Source of the DNA: Atherix ibis
Lineage: Eukaryota; Arthropoda; Insecta; Diptera; Athericidae
Length of the DNA: 64,000 bases
Direction of reading: 5' to 3'
NCBI GenBank assembly: GCA_958298945.1
Contig: OY282610.1
Location: 45,763,667-45,827,666, forward strand
Shown one piece after another: positions 46,579 through 58,270 of the stretch (positions are counted from its first letter, which is position 1; each line of letters starts with the position of its first letter). The notes beneath the pieces were generated by a model. It searched no databases, had not been told where the DNA came from, and was given only the letters and a program-made list of their open reading frames with translations. The position numbers were made by a program, and so were the translations under genes.

Positions 46579-47786
46579 CGAGGGTCGTTCAATAAGTCCT
46601 TAGAAAAAGATGAAAAAAAACTGTTTAAAAAAAAAAATTCCAATATTTTTATCCCGTCCAACAAATAGGATTTCGGAAGTTCTACAAAATACTCATTCGT
46701 TTGAGCAATGGCGTCCTCGTTGGAAGTGAACCGTCGTCCGCCAAGCCATTTCTTCAGATTGGGGAAAAGAAAATAGTCACTCGGGGCCAAATCTGGTGAA
46801 TAAGCGGGATGCTGCAAAAATTCCATTCTCAATTCCACAATTTTGGCCATGTACACGTGCACACGCGTATTGTCCTGATGCAATAGGATTTTTTTCTTCT
46901 TCAGATGGGGGCGTGTCTCTTTGATTTCCTCGCTCAACCGTTGCAATAACGACGCGTAATACGCTCCTGTTATTGTTTTTCCTTTTTCCAAGTAGTCGAT
47001 AAAAATGATGGCCTGCGAATCCCAAAAGACCGTGGCCATCACCTTGCCGGCCGATGGCACAGTTTTTGCCTTCTTCGGAGCCCGTTCACCCTTGAAAATC
47101 CAATGTGATGACTGTCTCTTCATTTCTGGAGTGTAGTAGTTTATTCAGGTTTCGTCCACAGTGACATATCGACGAAGGAATTCGGCAGGATTGCGGTGAA
47201 AGAGTGCCAACATAGCCTCAGAGTCCACTGCACGATTGCGCTTATTCTCCTCTGAGAGCAAACGCGGCACCCGAAATTTTTTTCACAGACAATTTTTCAT
47301 GCAAAATTGAAGCGACTGTAGCTTGTGATATGCCCGTGGCCTTAACTAATTCGCGCACTTTAATTCGCCGATCGTTCAAAATCAGATCGTGGATTTTGTC
47401 GATGATTTCAGGAGTAGATACCTCAACTGGGCGTCCAGAACGATGTTCATCTTTTGTGGATGAACGGCCACGTTTAAATTCAATCACCTAATTGTAAACC
47501 GTCGCAAACACAGGTGCAGATGTGCCATGAACTGCATCCAACTCGGCTTTGATTTCTTTCGGGCTTAAGCCTTTCAAATGGAGATGTTTGATGACAGCCC
47601 TAAACTCGCTTTTTTCCATTGTTATGCACAAATAAATGTCGTTAACTTTAATCGACGATAGAAATTGACCTACACTATGGATCGAGCTGAAATTTTGACA
47701 GCTTTCCTGTCAATAATGCTTCTTACAACAAAAAAAATCTTTGCGCAATTTCTTGGATTTTCTAAGGACTTATTGAACGACCTTCG
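46579..47786 (-). mobile_element. mariner element, family A copy 2, TA-flanked
   Basis: Left end CGAGGGTCGTTCAATAAGTC at 46579, preceded by TA; right end AAGGACTTATTGAACGACCT, then TCG ending at 47786, followed by TA. Close relative of 61523-62746. About 1.2 kb. Confidence 0.94.
46640..47619 (-). pseudogene. mariner transposase pseudogene, family A copy 2
   Basis: The start is ATG at 47617-47619 (minus), MEKSEFRAVIKHLHLKGLSP. A stop follows at VYN (Trp codon changed, near 47490). The frame 47487-47242 covers RPVEVSTPEIIDKIHDLIL and the second helix-turn-helix, then shifts in the WVPRLL region. VTVDET is followed by a stop in place of Trp (near 47143). The frame 47123-46640 holds HQDNTRVH (second Asp) and LAPSDYFLF (third Asp), but three residues between them are missing, so spacing is 31 and not 34. 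The C-terminal KRWxKCIELKGDYVEK block is deleted and the frame runs on into the terminal repeat. Confidence 0.92.
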
Positions 47787-47788
47787 TA

Positions 47789-50009
47789 GTTTAAGAAAAT
47801 ATGGTTAACATGTTCAAAATTAGTTTTAAAAGTATTTACCTAGAAAAAATTTATAATAGAAAAGTTAAGTTCGAATTTAAATTACTAATAATTCTGCACT
47901 GGTAACACTAATCGAATTTCTTCAGATACCGCTAAAATCTTTTGTTATCAAACAATATCAATATTATTTTTCTACTATATGTTAATTCTGAGCATGAGTA
48001 GATATTTTATATAAATATTAATTGCTAGGCTCAGATTTCTTAATACTACCTCCTACACCCCTACCCCTCTACCACCCAGCAAACACTTTAAAAATTATAT
48101 CTTTTTTTAGAATTAGCTACGGAAGCATATCTGAAAATTGTAAAATCTTTATTTTATTGAGAGATCTGCGATCGTTTATCTATAATTGAATTTATTAAAA
48201 TGAAATTATTACGATCTAAATTTTGAATAATTATTTCGAAAATCCTTAAATAAGCCAAAAACTAACAATATTTTTTCAACTATCTTTTATTTGAATTAAT
48301 TAAGTTTTAATATTTTTTTTTTAATTAGATATATTTTTTTATAGTTTTTAAAAAAAGAAAAAACTTTTATTTTCTATCTAAAAGTTATTCATAATTTTTA
48401 GATCATTTTTTATTCAAACTAATTTTAGTTTTTTAATAAAATTTTTATACAAAAGAAAAATAATTTTGATTATCTTTTTGGCCTATAAGATAAAAATTAA
48501 TTAATTTGGTTTTATTTTTAATTTTTCCAAATTTATAACATTTAATATAATATTGTATTTTTTTTTAAATAATTTGTTTTCAGACAATATAAATGTATTA
48601 TTTAGTAAATATTCTTTAAAATTAAATATGTTTTTTTTTCAAGCCTTATTTTTTTAAAATTATTTTCCAATTATCTGAGAAGGAAAATTTAAATTTGAAC
48701 ATATTTATTGTATTAATAAATGTACATGTATTTTGTATAATAACTTCCATGTAACGTTAATAATAATTTTATGGAAATTCAATCCTAAAACAGTAATTTC
48801 AGCCGAACCAAGTATATTCCGAAAATGTCTACTTTGCTTTCTGATAATTTCATTAAGAGATAATTTGACATAATTTTATTCAAACTTTTTTAAATAAAAA
48901 TTATTTAAAACAATAAATTTGAAAGCTTTTTTACCAAAAAAAAAAATAATAACAACAAAGTTTACAACAAGAGAAAATGACAATGATCGAAGATGAATTA
49001 TTTTTAAAAATATAGTGCCGAAGTAAATGCAAATAATTAAATTATTAATTTTTGTAAAATATTTTTATACAATTAATTTTTGTCAAAAGATAGAGAAAAA
49101 ACTTTCAATTTGATTAAATTTGATAGCATATTAGTGAACGCATTAATGAAATAAAGCAGAATATGAGAGAAATTGAAAATAACAAACAAATTATAACGGC
49201 TAGCATTAAATATATAGATTCAATTACAAACAGATGAGTTGAATATTATAAAGGACATCCTATTAAATATTACCATGAAAAATGACGATAATAAATAATA
49301 AAAATGAAAGATAGCATTGTGTATTAAGGATACGGGAGAATAAATATCGAAAAAATTGGTGCATATTTTTACATTTTTTTAAATTTTTTTGCCTTCGTTT
49401 CGAATCAATTTTATATATAAAAATATCCTTTTATAAAAGTTTGGATAAATAATATCTGATAGAAAAAGAATACAAGCAATTCGAGTATGTAAAGAATTTC
49501 ATTGCAATTATGAATACATTTCGTATATGTCCTACCGGCTAAAAGATACTTTATTCCTTTTTAGACTATATCAGATTTCCTTGAAAAAAGTAGATGTTTT
49601 TATAATTAAATAATATACAGTTTATTTAAAAATTCAAATATGGCGTTTTCTTTTCTAATAAAGAAAAATTATATTTTCCATAATGGAATTGGGAAAACAG
49701 AAAAACCATTAAAAGGAAACTACGCACTTTTTTTAAATTTATAATTAAAATATAATAATTTATTGTATATTATTTTATAATTAATTTATTATTACAAATA
49801 AATTGTTTTAAGTCAATTTAAATGAAAGATTATTGAACAATATTAAGAAATAATGGAGTAGTAGTAAACACCCATGAGCACTTCTCCACCCAACGATAGT
49901 TAGAGCAGATTCAACATAACCAACTCAACAACAGTTACGTTGATTTGTAATGTAATCCGGGACAGGTTGGTATTATGAGAAATGTTCATGCTAATACGTT
50001 GAAATACAG
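47789..50009. other. extremely AT-rich intergenic DNA
   Basis: Dominated by poly-A, poly-T and AT-rich words. No gene, terminal repeat or RNA structure recognised. Confidence 0.45.
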
Positions 50010-50300
50010 ACTAAAATAATAGTGAGTAGTTGTACGCACAAAAACTGCTCAAAATTCGGATAGGCCTTAACTTCCTTGTTGGAAATAAAACACGTTCCAT
50101 TTGCCAATTCTGTGGCATTCTGCTAACTATTATCCATATATGGAGCGAATGTCAGCAAACCCAAAATTTCTTTGCGAGTAGTGTTTTCCTTATTATCTTA
50201 GAGCACTTTTAACAAATTTATGTTCCAGATCCTTTACAAAATTTAACAAACTTTCAATGATCTAGCCTGTCTAAAAACAGACCAGCTTCACTAGTAGAAT
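50010..50300 (+). pseudogene. 3' tail fragment of the LINE found at 57110-59818
   Basis: The frame 50030-50212 reads YAQKLLKIRIGLNFLVGNKT, then ICQFCGILLTIIHIWSEC, then FFASSVF. It aligns block for block with the C-terminal zinc-knuckle region of the large LINE (ARKLLRILIG, CQSCGTHFTITHILQEC, YFASRI). The knuckle cysteines and histidine (C-x2-C-x7-H-x4-C) are all kept. Only the last part of the element is present, as expected for a 5'-truncated insertion. Confidence 0.8.
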
Positions 50301-50827
50301 CCACTTACTCGGAAGTTAAAGTCGCCAAAAATAGCATTATGCTTTAAAGTGGCCCCTGTCTGATGTTTAAGACACCTTCTTAGGCTGCGATAATTGATTT
50401 TAGAGGAGGTAAGAGAAGAAACTGATCGTGAACAGAGGAGATATTTAAATCATGCTATAATGCATCATTACGAACGTCACAGGGGACATCAATTATTTTG
50501 CGGACGACCTGGGATAAGAAGAAAGTTTGGTTCAATTTAGAAGTTCAACTTCGTAAGTCCAAATAGGTTTTATAATTGCATTGTATATTAAAAATTTACT
50601 ATTTAGTGTTAATTTTGAATGTAGTTATCAACAAAGTCTATTATGTTGATTCCAGACTAATTTATTGTCTAACTAAAGTCTTTATTGACGCACTTTAGTA
50701 TATTGTAAAATTATGGTATTATTATTCTACATAGAATGGTGGTAGATGGCTTTTTAAAAAGAGTAAAATTATCGTGAGCAGTTTTCTGTTCATTTCTTTA
50801 CACAGTCCATCCCGTAAAAGCGGACGT
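50301..50827. other. intergenic DNA
   Basis: GAAGTTCAACTTCGTAAGTC near 50540 resembles GAAGTTCAAGTCCGTACGTC near 12490; possible shared repeat. No gene. Confidence 0.35.
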
Positions 50828-51566
50828 ATATTTGATTTCCGATTTTTTGTGGCGTTATATTGATACTCATGTTTCTTACTTATGCCGATAAGTTCGGCCA
50901 TTTTAAATGTTCAGTTAATTTTTGATAGCTGCTTTGCTTGCACTTGTTTTCGCTCGTCTTCGATTTTTTCCCATTTTCGACCAAAAACAGCATCGCATTA
51001 ACATTGCTAAGGAGCTGTTGGACTCTGTCTGCAATGATCCAAATTTGTTCCAGAGGGCCATAACTGGTAAATAATTATGGATTTATGGTTATAACGTAGA
51101 AACCAAAGCTGAACCATCCCAATGGAAGCTGCCGCACTAGCCAAGACAGAAAAAAGCGCGCCAAGTTCGGTCGAATGTGAAGCTTTGCTTACAGTTTTCT
51201 TCGATTGCAAGAGCGTGATGAATCATGAGTTTTTGCTACAGGATAGAACGGTCAATAAGGAATATAACCTGCAAGTTATGCGTAAGTTGAGCGAAGCAAT
51301 CCGCCAGAAACTCCTGGATTTGTGGACGAACAAAAATTGGCTTTTGCACCATGATTACGCCGCTGCTTACGCATCGTATACCGCTTGTGACTTTTTCTTG
51401 TTCCCGAAACAGATTCTTTGATCCATTTTTTGGAATGGGCAAAAATCGAAGACGAGTCAAAACACGGGCAAGAAAAGCAACTGTCAAAAATTAACTGAAC
51501 ATTCAAAATGGCCGAACTTATCGGCATAAGTGAGAAACATGAGTACCAATATAACGCCACTAAATT
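50828..51566 (+). mobile_element. foldback-type derivative of mariner family F (copy 3), ends truncated
   Basis: Inverted arms at about 50828-50978 and 51430-51566, both carrying the family F 5' leader (TTCAGTTAATTTTTGA and GTTCGGCCATTTT). The outermost terminal repeats are missing on both sides. The internal join (CCCGAAACAGATTCTTTGAT followed by CCATTTTTTGGAATGG) is the same as in copy 2 at 20745, showing common descent of the rearrangement. Confidence 0.85.
50990..51421 (+). pseudogene. mariner transposase remnant inside foldback element (F copy 3)
   Basis: Readable pieces are QKQHRINIAKELLDSV (about 50980-51030), a decayed first acidic block (TGK then a stop where GDESW is expected), PARQDRKKRAKFGRM-type text around 51130-51180 in two frames, and the frame 51122-51421 with VNKEYNLQVMRKLSEAIRQK, HHDYAAAYA (second Asp kept, following Asn changed) and CDFFLFPKQIL (third Asp). 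About 16 residues between the last two blocks are deleted. N- and C-terminal regions are absent. Confidence 0.82.
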
Positions 51567-51889
51567 GGATATCCGTTAAAAGGTAAAATAGCTATCAAGG
51601 GGCAAAATTAGATATCCGACAGTGGATATGACGTGGCTGGTAAATGTGATATTAAAATTCATAGTTAAGCCTTTAATAATCACATACCGGGGAGGGAGGG
51701 AGGGTAAGTGAATGGACAAAAATGAAGGAAATGAAAATGAAGAGGTAGAAGAGATGGGAAAGGAAGAGGAAAAGGTCCCGGCGGAGGGATGTTAAGTATG
51801 GACCAGCGTCTTATCCCAGTGATGGCATAAAAAGGAAAATATAGCTAACAAGGGGCAAAATTAGATCCGTGATGGTTCATGTCATATTG
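51567..51889. repeat. direct repeat pair and purine-rich tract
   Basis: AAAAGGTAAAATAGCTATCA followed by AGGGGCAAAATTAGATATCCG at 51577-51618 recurs as AAAAAGGAAAATATAGCTAA, CAAGGGGCAAAATTAGATCCG at about 51830-51870. Between them lies a purine-rich stretch (51686-51790) of GGGAGGGAGGGAGGG and GAAG words. No gene. Confidence 0.8.
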
Positions 51890-52345
51890 TAAATTGCTAT
51901 TCACATGATTACCCCTACGGGGGCTTGGTAGTGTTATGGTACAAAACAAGGTTAGGAATTTACAAGGTTCCTGACCATTGCTCACAGAGCGGGGTACAAA
52001 CCTAAAGTACTCTTATATAAAAAATAGGTACCACGGGAATCGAAATGCCCCATAGAAAAGCTGATTCTATACTCGATTATGATGAGGTGCTACGTCATTC
52101 ACATGGTCGTTGTGGTTGTAGCCTATATCGCGGGCACGATATTTGGATTGCTGGTGGGAGGGACTGCCAATTATCTCGGGCGCTGTCACTGCTTATGACA
52201 GCAGAGGTTTAAGATGGGCCTTTTCACCAGCAGTTGAGGTAATCAACTTGTAACTGATTACTGATTGCTAATTCTCAGTTATGGACTGCGCTGATTGAAC
52301 GAAACCTCAATCCCTATATTCGTGACGACTGGTGCTTTTTTGTCT
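51890..52345. repeat. dispersed repeat Y, diverged copy
   Basis: Shares with 18960-20040 the anchors GTACCACGGGAATCGAAATG (for GTACCACAGGGGTCAGGAGC), GTTGTGGTTGTAGCC, CGCTGTCACTGCTTATGACA, and CAACTTGTAACTGATTACTG. No conserved reading frame. Confidence 0.6.
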
Positions 52346-53799
52346 AACGACGAGGTATAGCAATATTAAATATAGAGAATATAATGTCGATTGTGAACAT
52401 GGGATTAAACATAATTAAAAGCCCTTTTAGGACTTGTATGGGAAGTATGTGTGGCAGTATTATTAGGGTAAGTGGCAATGATAGTATAAGAATTAGGTGG
52501 GCAATTATGGGCATAAATATTATGTAAAATGAGATAAAGGAGGCTGCCTTGTATTATTTGAACTAAAATAGAATATATTTCTACTTGGAAATAAGATAGT
52601 ATGTAGAATGAGGGAAGGCATTGAGTTCCCAGAGACTCCCAATATACCGCAGACGATCATAATTATAATAAATATCTAAAACGATTGTACTTCTAGGCAA
52701 TATTCTGTCCATTAAAGGAAAGATACAATAAAATCAATAAGGCGATAGAGTTTAATTGGGGAATGTTCAGATCATAAACCAAATTACTGATTTAACATAA
52801 TTTTTCTATGGAAAGATTCATCTAAAAAAAAGTATTTTACCAGAAATTGATAGAATGCTAAAAGGTAAATTGAAGGATGGAAAATTAACCCAGAAACTCA
52901 GGTTGCCGCATAATTTTCTTTAGTTTTAGTAATAGTAGTGCCATATGTATGACAGCTGACGTCTATATGATGTACATCAAACTTTCGAGCTTCCAAATGT
53001 TAAATTTGTTTGACAAAGTAACAAGTTTAGTTTAGCAACTATTCGGAAAAATGGAATTGGCTAAAGAATATTTTTGCGTGATTATAAACACGATATTTAA
53101 GAGCGGTTCGTCACAAGGAAAGTGTTTGAAGCTCGTTGGGTAGTGAGTGCCAGATGTTCCGGAGCAGCTCGACAACCATGACAAAAATTTTGGGTGCGAA
53201 AACGGTAAATGATATGCTGAGCAATAGATTTCCTCTATTGTGAAGCTTTTAAGTACCTCAATACCTTTTTCAAAGGCGTTGTTTACTTTCTTAATAACTG
53301 ACCGATAAACCCACACACTTACAGGTTACTAAATTTGCTCATGCCTCCTTGGTTATGTTATTAAGCAAGCAAGACATGTAACTTATTTTGAAATTCAATT
53401 ATCGATGGACATGATTTTGCAATATTGTTAGAAAGGACAACGATGGAAAAAATAAATCAAATAATAAGTGTTTGGATATTAGAGAGTAAAAATAAGCCAA
53501 GAAAAGGCGTAAAGACCTGCACTGTATATGATTGGCGTTTTCATGTATTTGAAACTGAGAAAAAATAATCATCCCAATAGGACAGCACAAGCGCCACATA
53601 TCACTCCACATAATAAATTCTCTCAAGCCTTATAGTCCCGATTGGTGAGAAATCACGAAACATCAAAAAACATTTTCAGTCGCCTGAAGAAGCTATATTT
53701 TAAAAAAGCTCCACCACTTAAAGACTAGCTTGTGAAAAAGTAAAATATTTTTAATAAATATAAATCAAAATTTTGGATCACAAAAGTTGTTTGTTTATT
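52346..53799. other. intergenic DNA
   Basis: No gene recognised. Two minus-strand frames (53032-53316, 53399-53626) lie in less AT-rich sequence but show no domain I know. They may be old transposon text. Confidence 0.4.
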
Positions 53800-54580
53800 C
53801 ATTATTAATGGCGACATAACTGGGAGGCTGCTGAATTAAAAAACTCCAGACATTCCGACATCGCACCGCAGTGATATTCCCAGCATGCTTTTGGCGTCCT
53901 GGCTCACTCCGTCACTCCAACCGAAAATAGGACCTACCTCACCTTCTGGGACCATAAATGAATAGACTGTGCCCCTCCAGCCCAACGGATCCCTTTTAGT
54001 TTCATTTTATCCACAACCGAGTGATCGCAGTAACGCTCTAGGCTATTATATTTAAATAGACTCTGGAATCGTCCATTCTCATATAGGGAGCCAAAAATTC
54101 TTCGAATCATCCTCCTCTCAAATACGGAGAATTGCTTGCAATGATTTTTGTTGCGAACCCAAGTATCTGAAGCATACATGACGACTGTCAGATACTGTCA
54201 TAGCAACATAATTTATATCGATTGAAATAGGCTCTGTTGGCTGCCAGCAGACGTGCGCGGATTTCTTTCTCCATATTATTATCGACAACGATACCTGACC
54301 CCAAATGCGAGTAGGACTTGACTCTTGCAAAGCTATAATCTTCTGTATGTATGCAACTAGTGCTTAAAGGTCTTTTCTTCGACGCTGGCGGTGCCTTCAT
54401 GTAGTTTTCCTGCCTTTATTCAGTTGCAGTCGAAATTTTTTCACCGCCAGCTAAATTCTAAGCAAGGCCTCTCATATAGCTCTTTCTGACCAACACATAA
54501 TGTTAATATCTTCGGCATAAGCTGAAAACTGGATAGACTTAATAAGAAGGGTAACCCTCATAGTGGTATACTAACGCAAG
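53800..54580 (-). pseudogene. LINE reverse-transcriptase relic, RTE-like 3' half
   Basis: On the minus strand, IQFSAYAEDINIMCWSERAI (54530-54475) is the RT block with YAED where YADD is expected, so one catalytic Asp is Glu. Then follow LQLNKGR, EDYSFARVKSYSHLGSGIVV, EIRARLLAANRAYF, the LYKTLIRPVVLYG region (reduced to SDSRHVC), YASDTWVRNKN, FERRMIRRIFGSLYENGRF and DKMKLKGIRWAGG. This order is typical of the C-terminal half of RTE-like elements in insects. At least two frame changes are present. It is 5'-truncated, and the 3' boundary near 53800 is approximate. Confidence 0.82.
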
Positions 54581-57109
54581 CTTTGGGTGCCAACTTATCG
54601 CGTGAATATGGTTTTAAAGTCCCCACGCATGATTTTTGTGTCATATTTGGGACAGATGATGAGGGCTACTTGTACCTCTTTGGAACATGTATTCTTTTCC
54701 GAATCTGCAGACTGCTCCCAATTGCCATAAACATTTATAAGGCTGATGTTATTCTACAATATTTGCCACGTAGACGTAGAACTGATAGCCTCTCACTTGT
54801 CGCATCAAATCCGATAATAGCAGGCTTCATTTGTGCCTGACTGAGAAGTCTTTTCCGATCACGTGGTATTTGGGATGGCAACTGTTATATATATTTTGTT
54901 TTTGTTTTCGTCAGAAATAGAAAAATTTCTGTTATGTGAGCCTGGTATTCTGACAGTGTGAGAAAATAAGAAATTTTCTTTTCCCGTGTCAGTTACCGTG
55001 GAATCCGTTCGTTGCTTTCTTTGTTCTGATTTTTAATTAGTCTATTATTTTTCCGTAAATATGTCCAGTAACCGTCATATTTATAAAACAGATTTACGAA
55101 AATATATTGTACAAAAAAATTATAATGTAAGATTTTATTACATTTTTCATATTGTGTCAGATCTAAATTAAAATATATTCGGAATTTTTTTTACAATAAA
55201 ATAACCTTTTACTCGAATATATATGGTATATTTACAATATATCCTATTATGAATAGCTGCTATTTCAGAAAATTACAATATTAATATTTGATTTATGGTT
55301 TATGAAACTCTTCACCATAATAAAGTCATACATTTTGGGGCACGAATAGCTGATCAACAGCACATTCAATCGAATACAAATAGATATTTTTATTCAATAA
55401 AAATCCATTTTAAAAGGCAACCTTTTAATAGAAGACCATTTTCAGGATTTCATTTTTAAGGAATTTTCTACAGAGTTTTTACTATACCATATAGTGTAAT
55501 GGTTATCATAGTTGTTCAATCGTTATAGACACATATGGCTAAAAATAAAAGTTTTTTACCTTATAAAACCGGGCCAGAAAAAAATATAAATAAAAAGTAC
55601 ACATAAATAAGAAAAACTCAATAGATTCATATAATTTAAGATAAAAAAATTTCACAGTTTTGAAAATGTTTTATTGCTCATTTTGTAAGTGCTTATATTT
55701 TCTAAGTGAAAACTTTTATTTCCTTCTTCACACAGAAAAGGTTTCCTTTTATTTTCAAATTGATTGTCTTATTTTTCTTGAAACTTTTATTTTATTGAAA
55801 AGTTTTCCAAATGAAACTTATTCTTGTTAACATTTATAACAATTTAGATAAATTGAAAGATTTGTCATTAATTTTAGACTAACGCATGTAGGTAATGAGT
55901 TGTTTTCTGTAAGATTTTTCTGTTTTGCAAAAAAAAATCCGATCTATCAAAAATATGCCGTAAAGTTTATATTTCTGAAAATATGGAAAAATGTCTAACT
56001 AAATTTATTCATTTCTTTCTGAATTTCGATAATTAAATTGTTTTATTTTTATTTTTTTTGGATTTATAAATACCCAGAATGATTAATTGTCTACTATTTG
56101 GTTCAAATTTATTACAATTAAGATACAATATTAAATTGTGTATTTTGAATTTGCATAAAATTTTATTGGATTTTACTTACAAACTTATATCAAGTCATTA
56201 GCTTTAAAAATATATAAATATATGAAATTCTATGAGTAGGTGAGGTAGGAAGAAGGGACTTGAGATAGAGAAAGCCGACGACGAAAGCGATGGCAATGAA
56301 CGTGAAATTATAGAGGAGCACTTCCAATTACGACTATAGTTGGAGTACACTGTCGCTGCTGATGGCACACTTGCCTGTTAGAAATATGAAAGCGATAGAG
56401 GGAAAAGAGTGTGTTGGAAACTATTAATTTTGACTAGTTAACACCTGAAGGGGACAGGATAATATATGGAAAGAAAAAGGATTGTTTTCGGACAGATAAA
56501 GAAAAATAAACAAAAAAAAGAAAAATTGGAAACAAGAAAGAAACGGGAGAAAAAAATTGCTAAATTGAACCACCGACAGTTATGGGAGAGAGTCCTAGTC
56601 CTGGTATTAGAAAAAAAAATTAGGATCAATCGAATTCTGGAAATTTTCATTGACATCGCTGCCAAATGCAGCAAATTCAGAGGATAAATCCAGACGATTT
56701 TGTTGACTTAGCATTGTCAAATTAACTTAAGGCAATGAAGAAATATCCGAAACTATGGCCAAGGCTATCATAACACTGTTGACATGAAAAAGGCAAAGTT
56801 CCTATTTTTTCCAAATGGTGAATAGTTAACTTGCACAAGGTCAGTAAAATCAATCAAAGTTGATTCTCAAAATAGATGTTCAAAAACATGATTTTACCTT
56901 CGATAATAATAATTTTCAAAGCAGAAAAAAATCCTAGATATCAAAATTTGACGTCTATGTTATCTACTCTTAATTGATCATTACTTTAATTGATTTATCC
57001 ATTAATGTTATTAATTTTATAACCGAGCTACGGATATAAATAATTGAAAATAATTTTAACGTCAAATAACCAGTCAGAACACGAGTTGTTAGTCCCGCCA
57101 GCTGAAGAA
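54581..57109. other. AT-rich intergenic DNA
   Basis: No gene called. Open frames at 54583-54840 and 56466-56687 lack domains; the second is a lysine-rich product of A-rich sequence. Confidence 0.45.
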
Positions 57110-57169
57110 TACATGTTGCCGCCATAAAGCACCGCAGAAACGTCAAAAGTGATCCGCGGTGAAACAAGC

Positions 57170-58260
57170 CAACCGAACAGCTTGGAATAACTTCACCGCC
57201 TCAATTGATTCCCGAACTTCACCGAAAGAAGCATGGTATTAACTGCACTCTTGGTCGCCAAAAAAATGGGATTATCCCATCTATTGAATCTGAGAATGAA
57301 GTTATATCCGACTCGACAGCTATCGTTGAGGAACTGGCATAGTCCTGGGCCTCCTTTTCATCTAACAACTACCTTAGTGATTCATGTCATATAGAGAAAC
57401 AATACTTCACGGAAAATCTCTCGCCTATACAGTCAGTTTCCACCAATCTTGAACCAGCTAGTAACGCTTGCGGAGTTCAACTTTTCGTTGAATTCCTTCA
57501 AGGGAACCATACCTGGTAGGGGTAAGGTTTCTTTTAAAATGATTAAAGAAGCATCTTCGACCCCTCATATTAGAATTGTCAACCTCTTTAACAAAATTCT
57601 GGAAATATCTATTTTCCTAAATTGCTGGAAGGTCGCAACAGCCATTCCAGTTCCCAAGAAAAATCTCTCCCATTCTTCGGCTAATAACTTTAAACCAATT
57701 TCATTACTACCTTGCACTTCCAAGATCCTGGAAAAGATCTTAGCTAAAAGACTTAACCAGGCGCTTGCCAATAGACTTAATCACCAACAACATGCCTACA
57801 GGTCAGGCAGGGGAACTCTGAGTATACTACTTGAACTCCAACATTCAATGCACGATTGCTACAAATGTAGACATTGTGGTTTACTGTTGTCCTTCGACCT
57901 AGAAAAGGCATATGATAAAATTTGCCCACATAGAGTACTATTACAGCTGGCAGATTGGGGAGTAGACTCTGCAATATTGGCACTTCTACGTCCCTACCTA
58001 ACTGGTAGAACCTTCACGGTACGCGCTAACGGTCATTTTTCGTCAAAACGCGAAATGAAAAACGGCATCCCACAAGGATCCCCTTTACCAACGATTCTAT
58101 TCAATATATATTATTCACTCCCTTTCCCACCAACTATCATCCTTTAACCACTATATATATGCCGACAATATTTTTATACTTGTATCTTCAACATCAAACA
58201 AATAACGCCATCCCCAACATCAACACTTGGAGCAGCATAAACGGTGCGTTAATAAGTACA
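57170..58260 (+). pseudogene. LINE ORF2 reverse-transcriptase domain, frameshifted
   Basis: The part upstream of RT (57170-57450) is readable only across several frames (NGIIPSIESENEV, VEELA, then a stop). The frame 57449-58147 contains FKPISLLPCTSKILEKILAK, HQHAYRSGRGT in the form NHQQHAYRSGRGT, the first catalytic Asp in SFDLEKAYDKI (about 57890-57925) and NGIPQGSPL (about 58060). A frame change follows, and YADNIF at 58158-58175 stands where YADD is expected, with the second Asp replaced by Asn. These errors show the copy cannot reverse transcribe. RNA-templated DNA synthesis at the target site is the known role of the family. Confidence 0.9.
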
Positions 58261-58270
58261 GCCTTCATGT

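Noticed and set aside
54583..54840. 85-codon frame beside the RTE-like relic.
   Set aside because: No recognisable domain; probably random or old repeat sequence.
56466..56687. Lysine-rich 73-codon frame.
   Set aside because: Explained by A-rich sequence; both strands are open over the same stretch.
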